Shown: piece by piece, positions 23,641 to 30,062 of the stretch
Position numbering within the stretch: the first letter of the stretch is position 1
How the letters are laid out: each line of letters starts with the position of its first letter
NCBI GenBank assembly: GCA_964443365.1
Contig: CAYUCM010000006.1
Location: 1-30,062, forward strand
Length of the DNA: 30,062 nucleotides
Reading direction: 5' to 3'
Origin: CAIJKW01 sp964443365
GTDB lineage: Bacteria > Patescibacteriota > Minisyncoccia > Phycocordibacterales > CAIZLB01
Position numbers and translations under genes: made by a program
Notes under the pieces: generated by a model
What the model saw: only the letters and a program-made list of their open reading frames with translations
Databases searched by the model: none
What the model was told of the DNA's origin: nothing

Positions 23641-24627
23641 ATGAAAAATCCTAAAAATAATAAAGCCTTTACTCTTATAGAACTTCTTGTGGTTATTGCA
23701 ATCATCGCCCTAATATCATCAGTTGTCATGAATAATGTTGCATCCGCTAGAATGAAGGCTGCAGACACCAAGGTTACAGAAGACTTAAGGCAGGTTAAAT
23801 TGGCCGCTGAGATGTATTATATCGATTATAAAGATTATCCACCCGTGGACACCGGCACAGGATTTAATTCTACAGAAAAAGTAAAAACGGCTTCTGTAAA
23901 TAATAAATTAGCTTTTTTTGCAAAGACAGCTCAAGCGGCGGTCACCCATACTCAGACTAAGCTTTGTGCAAATTTTGATGCAATGGCGCAGGTTTTGGTT
24001 GATAAAAAATACATAGCAAGTATTCCAGTTCATCCCTATGATAATGATGCTGCTGGTATTTGTTATAAAGCAGTTAAGAAAGATAAAACATTTATATCAT
24101 ATGCTGTTTTAACACAGCATGTTGGAACTAGTGCAGTTTCTGCGGGGGTTGCAAACAAAAGAGCTGGATTTATTGTTGGTGATACCAGCTCTACTGCATT
24201 ACAAGAAATTGCAGATGATACTGCTTTATGGGAAGATGATGAGGATTATCCATACCCAATGGATGCAAGCGGAGACTTTGCATTCAATGAATTTGATGGA
24301 ACACTTGATTCGCTTGATGCAATTGAAGGAATAACAGATGGGGCAGATACTGTTGATGGTGGAGGTTTTAATATTCCTTCTTTAGTTCCTCCTATAATAC
24401 CACCCGCAACTCCACCTATAGCCCCACCATCTCCTTGTACAACGGGTTGGGCTCTTGACCTAGCGCCTAGTAGTCCCAAGTGTGCCCTTATTCCAATAGG
24501 TGATCCTTATGCCAGTATGGAGTTGGATGAAAGACTAAATTATGCAACGTTTGAATGTACCACTGGACAGATTTGGGTAATTGATGGTTTGCAAAACACA
24601 AGATACGGAAACTGTGTTAATCAATAA
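23641..24627 (+). CDS. Type IV pilin/pseudopilin-like protein
   Basis: A short basic leader (MKNPKNNKA) is followed by FTLIELLVVIAIIALISSVV, the class III prepilin signature with the conserved Glu at position 5 of the mature protein. The expected prepilin peptidase site is between Ala9 and Phe10, so the -1 residue is Ala instead of the usual Gly. After the N-terminal helix comes a GspG-like start to the globular part (LRQVKLAAEMYYIDYKDYPP), a cysteine-containing domain, an acidic Asp/Glu stretch (about 200-240), a Pro-rich segment (about 247-265, repeated I-P-P / A-P-P) and a C-terminal domain with Cys. At 328 residues it is about twice the usual pilin size. It could be a minor or tip pilin. 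No pilus assembly gene is in the window. Confidence 0.85.
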   Translation: MKNPKNNKAFTLIELLVVIAIIALISSVVMNNVASARMKAADTKVTEDLRQVKLAAEMYYIDYKDYPPVDTGTGFNSTEKVKTASVNNKLAFFAKTAQAAVTHTQTKLCANFDAMAQVLVDKKYIASIPVHPYDNDAAGICYKAVKKDKTFISYAVLTQHVGTSAVSAGVANKRAGFIVGDTSSTALQEIADDTALWEDDEDYPYPMDASGDFAFNEFDGTLDSLDAIEGITDGADTVDGGGFNIPSLVPPIIPPATPPIAPPSPCTTGWALDLAPSSPKCALIPIGDPYASMELDERLNYATFECTTGQIWVIDGLQNTRYGNCVNQ

Positions 24628-24642
24628 AATAAAATACATATA

Positions 24643-24678
24643 AACAAAAGGCACAGCTTGCAGGCTGTGCTTTTTGTT
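24643..24678. terminator. Intrinsic terminator between the pilin and tRNA genes
   Basis: GCACAGC (24651-24657) and GCTGTGC (24664-24670) pair around the loop TTGCAG and are extended by one G-T and several A-T pairs to 24643/24678. TTTTTGTT follows on the plus strand and TTTTGTTT on the minus strand, so it can serve both convergent transcripts. Confidence 0.85.
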
Positions 24679-24679
24679 A

Positions 24680-24756
24680 TGGTGGGTAAGGTGAGAATTG
24701 AACTCACAACCTCCGGATCCACAGACCGGCGCTCTAACCAATTGAGCTACTTACCC
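24680..24756 (-). tRNA. tRNA-His (anticodon GUG), CCA encoded, no G-1/C73
   Basis: On the minus strand a full cloverleaf folds. The acceptor GGGTAAG pairs with CTTACCC (7 bp), T8-A9 follow, the D stem is GCTC/GAGC and the T stem is GTGAG/CTCAC with loop TTCAATT. The anticodon loop CTGTGGA puts GTG at positions 34-36 after U33, and the variable loop is 5 bases. The discriminator base 73 is A, followed by encoded CCA. The base before position 1 is C. Standard bacterial tRNA-His has an encoded G-1 paired with C73; neither is present. The anticodon stem (CCGGT/TCCGG) also has a U-U mismatch at 31-39. The anticodon assignment rests on canonical numbering. Confidence 0.88.
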
Positions 24757-24880
24757 GTGTTTCTCTTTAAATATCGTGTTTTAGCTCAATATTTATCGAG
24801 TACTTAAAAAGATTAACAATCAGGTGGTGTTTTGTCAATCGCAAGGGATTATACAGACTTCATGCGTGCCATCACGGTGG

Positions 24881-24908
24881 ATAACAAACGATAAAATAAT
24901 GTTATAAT
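24881..24908 (+). promoter_or_regulatory. Promoter of xfp, leaderless layout
   Basis: A -35-like ATAACA (24881-24886), a 16-base spacer and a perfect TATAAT (24903-24908, preceded by TGT) lie 6 bases before the ATG at 24915. The 24757-24880 stretch upstream holds nothing else I can identify. Confidence 0.6.
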
Positions 24909-24914
24909 CAACCC

Positions 24915-27272
24915 ATGTCGCAAGAAATACAAAACATTAAAAAGACAATTAGAGCCACAAATTATTTGACTGTCGCTCAAATTTATTTAAGAGATAATTT
25001 TTTCCTAGAGAAAGAATTAAAACCTAGCCATATTAAACCTCGTCTTTTGGGTCACTGGGGAACATGTCCGGGAATAAATTTTATTTATGCACATTTAAAC
25101 AATTTGATTCGTAAAAATAAATTGAATATGTTATTTGTGCTTGGTCCAGGACATGGATTTCCAGCTCTTCAATCAAATGTATTTCTTGATGGAACCCTAT
25201 TTAAATATTATAAAGACGCAAGTTTAAATAAACAGGGCATTGAATATATATCAAAACAATTTTCTTGGCCTTATGGATTTCCATCACACGCATCTCCAAT
25301 GACGCCGGGGGTAGTTCTTGAAGGGGGTGAGCTTGGATATTCATTAGCAACGGCTTATGGAACTGTTTTGGATAATCCAGATTTAATTACCGCTTGTGTT
25401 ATTGGCGATGGGGAATTTGAAACGGGCCCACTTGCAACATCTTGGCATTTAAGTAAATTAATTAATTCAAAAAGAGACGGAACAGTTCTTCCTATAATTC
25501 ATTTAAATGAATTTAAAATTTCCGGTCCAACATTTCTTGGTAGAATGACTGATAAAGAAATCACAAAACTTCTTGAGGGTTATGGTTATGAAGTCTTTAT
25601 TGTCGATGCTACAAAAATTGAAACAGAAAGACAAGAAGATTCTATTCATAAGGAAATGATCAAAACATTGGATAAATGTTTAAAGTCGATAAGAAAAATT
25701 AAAACTTCAAATGCATCTAATTGTGATAATAATAAAATCAGTGCGATTTCAAAGTTTCCCGTTATTGTTTTAAAAACCCTAAAGGGCTGGACTGGAATTA
25801 AAAACTTGAACGGAGAAAAGTACGAGGGTAATTATTTGTCACATCAGGTTGTTGCAAAAAATGCAAAATTTGATGAGACGGAACTTAGGGCTTTAGAAGC
25901 TTGGCTTAAGTCTTATAATTTTAACGAGCTCCTAACTGACGCCGGTTTCAACAAAGATATTCTAGATAATATTCCAGAAGACGGATTTAAAATGTCTGAT
26001 AATTTGATTGCGCATGCAAAAAACAGAATGGATTTGAATTTGCCAGATGCGTCCTTGCTTTGCACTTCGTTAAAAAACAAAAAATCATCAATGATCGCGA
26101 TGGGTGAATACTTGGCACAAGTTTTCAAGCAAAATGAAGAAAATCAAAATTTTAGATTAATGTCTCCGGATGAAACATATTCTAATAAATTGGATGGAGT
26201 TTTTAAATCAACCAATAGGGTTTGGATGGGCACCATAAAAGAAAGTGATAAAAATATGTCTCATTTTGGGCGAGTAATGGAAATGCTTTCAGAGCACTCT
26301 TTGCATGGACTACTTCAGGGATACATTTTATCAGGAAGACACGGTGTGTTTGCTTCTTATGAAGCTTTTATGCAAATAGTGGCATCTATGGCGGATCAAT
26401 ATTCTAAGTTTTTGAAAATTGCAAAAGATATATCTTGGAGAGGGGAGATTTCATCTTTAAACTATGTTTTGACATCATCATTATGGAGACAGGAACATAA
26501 TGGTTTTTCTCATCAGAACCCAGGATTTATTGATACACTTTTGCAAAAGCATAATAATTTTGTAAACGTATTTTTTCCAGCTGATGCAAATGTGGCACTT
26601 CTATATTCGCAAAAAATGCTTGAAATAAAAAACAGCATGAATGTAATTGTGGCAGAAAAAACTGATGAATCAATTTGGCTAGATGGTGAAGAAGCAAAAG
26701 AGCAGGTGAAAAGGGGAATTATGAAATGGAATTTTGCTTCAGATGAAAATCCAGACATTGTACTTGTTGGAATTGGACAATACGCAATCAAAGAAAGTTT
26801 GTCTGCAATTAAAATAATGAAAGCAGAAACTCCCAAAATAAAAATTAGATTTGTGTGTGTGACAGAACTTTCTCCTTATACAATGGGTAGTTATACTGAA
26901 AAGATGCCAATGTCAGATTTTAATTTGTTTTTTACAGAAGACAAGCCTGTGATCTTTAATTTTCATGGCTATCCAGAAACCTTGAAGCAAATACTTTTTG
27001 ATTATGAAAATAATTATAACAGAATGTCTGTTCACGGATATTTGGATTCCGGATCAACAACAACACCGTTTGATTTACATTTAAGAAATAAGACAAGTAG
27101 ATATGATATAGTTCTTGATGCATGGCAAAAATTGCTAGAATCAAATCCTTTGTTGCTTGATAAGACCCTAACAGATTTATTGATTAAAAAATATAATCAA
27201 AAAATTGACGAGGCAAAACGATACGCAATAGACAATGGAGTGGACTCGCCAGAATTGGAAGACGCTCAATAA
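24915..27272 (+). CDS. xfp: Xylulose-5-phosphate/fructose-6-phosphate phosphoketolase
   Basis: This thiamine-diphosphate enzyme splits xylulose-5-phosphate (and often fructose-6-phosphate) with phosphate into acetyl-phosphate plus a shorter sugar phosphate. The family signatures are GHWGTCPGINF (about 48-58), LGPGHGFPA, SWPYGFPSHASPMTPG, GGELGYSLA, the ThDP motif GDGEFETGPLA, HLNEFKISGPT, LKGWTG, SGRHGVFASYEAF and WRQEHNGFSHQNPGF. At 785 residues the length is normal. GDGEFETG has Phe where GDGEAETG is usual, and HLNEFKI differs from HLNGYKI; otherwise the active site looks intact. It is followed 37 bases downstream by ackA, which uses its product, a classic phosphoketolase operon. Whether it accepts fructose-6-phosphate cannot be read from sequence. 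Confidence 0.97.
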   Translation: MSQEIQNIKKTIRATNYLTVAQIYLRDNFFLEKELKPSHIKPRLLGHWGTCPGINFIYAHLNNLIRKNKLNMLFVLGPGHGFPALQSNVFLDGTLFKYYKDASLNKQGIEYISKQFSWPYGFPSHASPMTPGVVLEGGELGYSLATAYGTVLDNPDLITACVIGDGEFETGPLATSWHLSKLINSKRDGTVLPIIHLNEFKISGPTFLGRMTDKEITKLLEGYGYEVFIVDATKIETERQEDSIHKEMIKTLDKCLKSIRKIKTSNASNCDNNKISAISKFPVIVLKTLKGWTGIKNLNGEKYEGNYLSHQVVAKNAKFDETELRALEAWLKSYNFNELLTDAGFNKDILDNIPEDGFKMSDNLIAHAKNRMDLNLPDASLLCTSLKNKKSSMIAMGEYLAQVFKQNEENQNFRLMSPDETYSNKLDGVFKSTNRVWMGTIKESDKNMSHFGRVMEMLSEHSLHGLLQGYILSGRHGVFASYEAFMQIVASMADQYSKFLKIAKDISWRGEISSLNYVLTSSLWRQEHNGFSHQNPGFIDTLLQKHNNFVNVFFPADANVALLYSQKMLEIKNSMNVIVAEKTDESIWLDGEEAKEQVKRGIMKWNFASDENPDIVLVGIGQYAIKESLSAIKIMKAETPKIKIRFVCVTELSPYTMGSYTEKMPMSDFNLFFTEDKPVIFNFHGYPETLKQILFDYENNYNRMSVHGYLDSGSTTTPFDLHLRNKTSRYDIVLDAWQKLLESNPLLLDKTLTDLLIKKYNQKIDEAKRYAIDNGVDSPELEDAQ

Positions 27273-27309
27273 AAACATTAGTAATTAGAAAATTAAATTA
27301 TATAAACAC

Positions 27310-28539
27310 ATGAATAAAATATTGATAATAAATACAGGTAGCCAGTCTAAGAAATACTCTTTCTTTTTTGACGATGAAAGACAATACAGTGCCCATTTTG
27401 AATTTGAGAACGGTAAGCATATTTTAAATGAGGATGTTAATGAAAAATATATTGGTCATGGTGATGAGTCTTCGTCAAATAAATTAGAAATCAGCTCAAA
27501 AGATTTTGTTAATTCAATCGCGTTTATCATAAATAGAATGATAAATTTTGGTGTAATTAATCACAAAAAAGATGTTGATGTTTTGGGAGTTAGAATTGTG
27601 GCGTCTGGAAGTTATTTTCAAGATCACAAAAGAATTGATAAAGAATATATAAAGAAATTGGGAGAAGCTATGGAAAAAGCTCCTCTTCATTTAAAATCTG
27701 CAATTGAAGAAGTTGAAAGCGCAAAGAAGGTCTTGGGTAAGGACATTAAAATTATTGGTATTTCTGATACAGCATTTCATAAGACAATTCCAGCTGAAAA
27801 TAAATATTATGCAATTCCAATGAAAGATAGTTTAAAGTATGATATTAAAAAGTTTGGTTATCATGGAATTTCTATAGAATCTATTTTGAGTAAAATTAGA
27901 AATGGAGTAATTAAAGATGGAGCGGGAAAGGAAATTCATTTACCTGAAAAGGTTGTGATTTGTCACCTTGGTGGGGGTGCTAGTGTGACAGCTGTTTTAA
28001 AGGGTCAAAGTGTGTATAACAGTATGGGTTTTACACCTCTCGAGGGCCTAGTAATGGCCACAAGAGTTGGAAACGTGGATGCTGGTGTGGTTGCCTATTT
28101 GGCTAAAAAGATTGGTGTAAGGTCAATTTTGGGCTATCTAAACGGCAAATGCGGTCTTTTGGGTGTTTCTGGCAAGTCTAATGATATAAGAGAATTACTT
28201 CAAAATGAAAAGCATGGAGGTGTAGAAAATGCAGACAGTGCTCTTGCCTTAAAAATGTATGTAACTAGAGCAAAAGCTGTTATCGCAGAAGCGGTTTCTG
28301 TTTTGGGAGGATTGGATATGATTGTGTTTTCTGGAACAGTGGGGGAGCGTTCATTTATTATGCGAGAAAGAATTTGTGAAGGTCTTGGATATTTGGGTGT
28401 AAAAATTGATAAAGATCATAATAATAAATCAGAGGGTGTTGAAACTGTTATCAGTATGAATGAAAATCCAATTGTAGCAATTGTAAAAACCGATGAAACG
28501 GGAGCGATGGTGCAAGCCGTTAGGGCGGTGGTGGCTTAG
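27310..28539 (+). CDS. ackA: Acetate kinase
   Basis: AckA converts acetyl-phosphate and ADP to acetate and ATP, the energy-yielding last step after phosphoketolase. Motifs of the ASKHA-fold family are visible: INTGSQSKK (6-14), VRIVASGS (usually HRVVHGG), SDTAFHKTIP, FGYHGIS, CHLGGGASV, NSMGFTPLEGLVMATRVGNVD, KCGLLGVSGKSNDIR and VFSGTVGER (usually F-T-G-G-I-G-E). The catalytic arginines of the VRIV and ATRVG motifs are retained, but several otherwise well-kept positions are changed (SGDID to VGNVD; TGGIGE to SGTVGE), so it is a divergent member. Length 409 is normal. The stop is only 2 bases from the convergent hisS stop. Confidence 0.93.
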   Translation: MNKILIINTGSQSKKYSFFFDDERQYSAHFEFENGKHILNEDVNEKYIGHGDESSSNKLEISSKDFVNSIAFIINRMINFGVINHKKDVDVLGVRIVASGSYFQDHKRIDKEYIKKLGEAMEKAPLHLKSAIEEVESAKKVLGKDIKIIGISDTAFHKTIPAENKYYAIPMKDSLKYDIKKFGYHGISIESILSKIRNGVIKDGAGKEIHLPEKVVICHLGGGASVTAVLKGQSVYNSMGFTPLEGLVMATRVGNVDAGVVAYLAKKIGVRSILGYLNGKCGLLGVSGKSNDIRELLQNEKHGGVENADSALALKMYVTRAKAVIAEAVSVLGGLDMIVFSGTVGERSFIMRERICEGLGYLGVKIDKDHNNKSEGVETVISMNENPIVAIVKTDETGAMVQAVRAVVA

Positions 28540-28541
28540 GT

Positions 28542-29981
28542 TTATTTTATAAGATTTTGTGCGCGCGCTACTAATTCGTCAAAAGAAACTTTTTCTTGAT
28601 TTCTATTTTTTAAATCCTTAATCTGTAAAACATTTTCTTTCATTTCATCTTCTCCAACAATTATCACAAAAGGAATTTCTTGTTTTAAAGCATAAGCAAG
28701 TTGGGTTTTTAATAATTCCTCTCTACCAAGATATAGTTCTGTCGCAATGCCCGCATTTCTCAATTTGGCTGTAATTTTTTGACAATAAATTTCTGCATTT
28801 TTATCAAAATTCAAAACAAGGAATTTAACATTAGTTTTTTCAATTTTGACTAGTGATAATTTTTCTAAAGCAGCAAATAGTCTATCTACTCCAACGGATG
28901 CACCAACAGCTGGAATTGGAGCGCCTCCAAATCTTGCAACAAGATTGTCATATCTACCGCCAGAAAATACACTTCCAATTGAAGGTAGGTCAAGAAGAAT
29001 TGTTTCAAAAATAATTCCAGTATAATATCCAAGACCTCTAGCAACAGATAAATCAATTTGCCAAAAATCTTTTGATACGCCAAGAGCTTCTAAATTGTTG
29101 CAAACCTCTTCTAGTTCAGAAATACCAATAAGCGCTTCTTCTGAATCTTTCATCAGTTCTTTTAGTTCAGAAAATGTGGACGAATTGTTTGAATTGGATT
29201 TTGGGTTGGAGTTAAGATTTGCGTCGGGTTGAAGTTCTATAAAATCTTTAATCTTTTTAATTGATTGATCATTAAGACCTTTATCCTTTAATTCTTTGGA
29301 AATTTCTGTAAAACTAATTTTATCTAATTTATCTATTGATTTTAAAACTTCAGTATTTAATTTTGGATTATACGAGGCGTAATCTGGTAGACCGTTCAAA
29401 ATCTTTCTATTGTTTAATCTGATTTTGAATTTTGTAAGATTAAGCGCATTCATTGTGTCATAAATCAATGCAATTATTTCAGCGTCAGCGCTTCTTCTGT
29501 TTGTGCCGACAATGTCCGCATCAAATTGTGTAAACTCTCTGAACCTGCCTGCTTGTGGTTTTTCTCCTCGCCAAACCTTTCCGTTTTGATATCTCTTGAA
29601 AGGCTTTTCTATTTTGTCACCATACATTGAAACAACTCTTGCCAGAGGGACTGTTAAATCAAATCTTAAAGCGAGGTCTTCATTTTCACCTTTGATGCCA
29701 GCCTTAAACATCATCATTTTAAAGTTTGGATCTCCGCCTGTTAAAATGTTTTGCTTTTCTAGTCCAGGAGTTTCAAGAGGGAGGAATCCGTATTTTTCAA
29801 AAACGGATTGAATTGTTTGGAATATTTTTTGACGAGGAAGCATGTCCTCAGGTAGATAGTCTCTAAAACCGCCAGCTATTTCTGGGGTTATTTTTTTGGT
29901 TTTTTTCTCTGATGTGTCTGATGTTGTAGTTTCTACTTTATTCGTCGATTCATCAGGGTTTTTTGATAATGTCTTTTTCAT
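28542..29981 (-). CDS. hisS: Histidyl-tRNA synthetase, class II
   Basis: HisRS attaches histidine to tRNA-His. In the 479-residue protein motif 1 lies around residues 38-70, motif 2 contains VWRGEKPQAGRFREFTQFD (137-155), the histidine-binding HisA motif is SVARGLGYYTG (312-322) and motif 3 is AVGASVGVDRLFAAL (358-372). An anticodon-binding domain fills about 385-479. The first ~32 residues (Lys/Thr/Ser-rich) are a non-conserved extension. A Ser/Asn-rich tract (about 253-270) interrupts the insertion domain. The motif-2 loop (E-K-P-x-x-G-R-F-R-x-F) and LNNRKILNGL resemble the alphaproteobacterial HisRS group more than the E. coli type (E-R-P-Q-K-G-R-Y-R-Q-F), as judged from memory. Confidence 0.97.
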   Translation of the reverse strand: MKKTLSKNPDESTNKVETTTSDTSEKKTKKITPEIAGGFRDYLPEDMLPRQKIFQTIQSVFEKYGFLPLETPGLEKQNILTGGDPNFKMMMFKAGIKGENEDLALRFDLTVPLARVVSMYGDKIEKPFKRYQNGKVWRGEKPQAGRFREFTQFDADIVGTNRRSADAEIIALIYDTMNALNLTKFKIRLNNRKILNGLPDYASYNPKLNTEVLKSIDKLDKISFTEISKELKDKGLNDQSIKKIKDFIELQPDANLNSNPKSNSNNSSTFSELKELMKDSEEALIGISELEEVCNNLEALGVSKDFWQIDLSVARGLGYYTGIIFETILLDLPSIGSVFSGGRYDNLVARFGGAPIPAVGASVGVDRLFAALEKLSLVKIEKTNVKFLVLNFDKNAEIYCQKITAKLRNAGIATELYLGREELLKTQLAYALKQEIPFVIIVGEDEMKENVLQIKDLKNRNQEKVSFDELVARAQNLIK

Positions 29982-29988
29982 TAATAAA

Positions 29989-30017
29989 ATAGTAGCATTT
30001 TTGCTGGGGTTTTTCTA
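29989..30017 (-). promoter_or_regulatory. Promoter of hisS, leaderless layout
   Basis: On the minus strand TAGAAA (plus 30012-30017), a 17-base spacer and TACTAT (29989-29994) precede the hisS ATG by 7 bases. The rest of the window edge (30018-30062) shows no gene; its last bases are unusually GC-rich. Confidence 0.5.
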
Positions 30018-30062
30018 GTTTGTAAAATTGATTATGAAATGAGGAATCCCCCGGCGGCGCAT

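Noticed and set aside
24680..24756. Re-registering the tRNA so that its first G is G-1 and the last C of the acceptor is C73
   Set aside because: This breaks the U8-A9 position, creates a 7:66 mismatch and leaves ACCA after C73 in place of CCA; the 7-bp acceptor with A73 and encoded CCA fits all conserved positions.
24860..24885. GGTGGATAA resembling a reverse DnaA box near xfp
   Set aside because: One mismatch to the consensus and no second box nearby, so chance is sufficient.

Overview
The window looks like a piece of a small, AT-rich genome of the Candidate Phyla Radiation (Patescibacteria, probably the Parcubacteria side). This is inferred from gene content and base composition, not from a marker-gene tree. 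It combines compact or domain-trimmed housekeeping genes (Obg without its C-terminal domain, a short RsmI), a phosphoketolase/acetate kinase pair, a type IV pilin-like protein, a stand-alone VirD4/TraG-like ATPase, a DUF4015 protein and many small membrane proteins.

Layout. 1-3.4 kb: end of radC, rsmI, a tiny membrane protein, a DUF4015 membrane-anchored protein and a half-size MFS protein. 3.5-5.5 kb: VirD4/TraG-like ATPase with a long repetitive tail. 5.5-9.8 kb: surface-polysaccharide genes (GT11 fucosyltransferase on the minus strand; O-antigen ligase with TPR repeats; a membrane-anchored lysozyme-like protein). 9.8-10.1 kb: a 38-residue lysine-rich histone-H1-like gene with its own promoter and strong terminator. 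10.2-16 kb: secA, an AI-2E family transporter, a MYG1-family protein and obg. 16-16.9 kb: a GC-richer orphan gene between a wobble-paired hairpin and a strong terminator. 17-19.8 kb: gatB and gap. 19.8-22 kb: three unrecognised genes, the first behind a possible 17-codon leader ORF. 22-24.6 kb: rpiB, rpe, a small membrane protein and a pilin-like protein. 24.7 kb: tRNA-His on the minus strand. 24.9-30 kb: xfp, ackA and, convergent, hisS.

How it fits together. RpiB, Rpe, phosphoketolase, acetate kinase and GAPDH form most of a route from pentose phosphates to acetyl-phosphate, ATP and acetate plus triose phosphate, expected in a fermentative organism without a complete upper glycolysis. The polysaccharide, pilin, SecA and VirD4-like genes serve the cell surface, protein export or DNA transfer.

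Two features stand out. First, all 26 start codons I could assign are ATG and none has a recognisable Shine-Dalgarno sequence. Many lie only 6-11 bases after a good -10 box (often TGnTATAAT), which predicts leaderless or nearly leaderless mRNAs. Second, the tRNA-His(GUG) gene appears to lack the usual G-1:C73 identity pair (it has A73 and no encoded G-1), and hisS in the same window has a motif-2 loop like the alphaproteobacterial HisRS group known to charge such tRNAs. No CRISPR array, insertion sequence, prophage or rRNA gene was seen. No gene-free stretch exceeds 300 bases.
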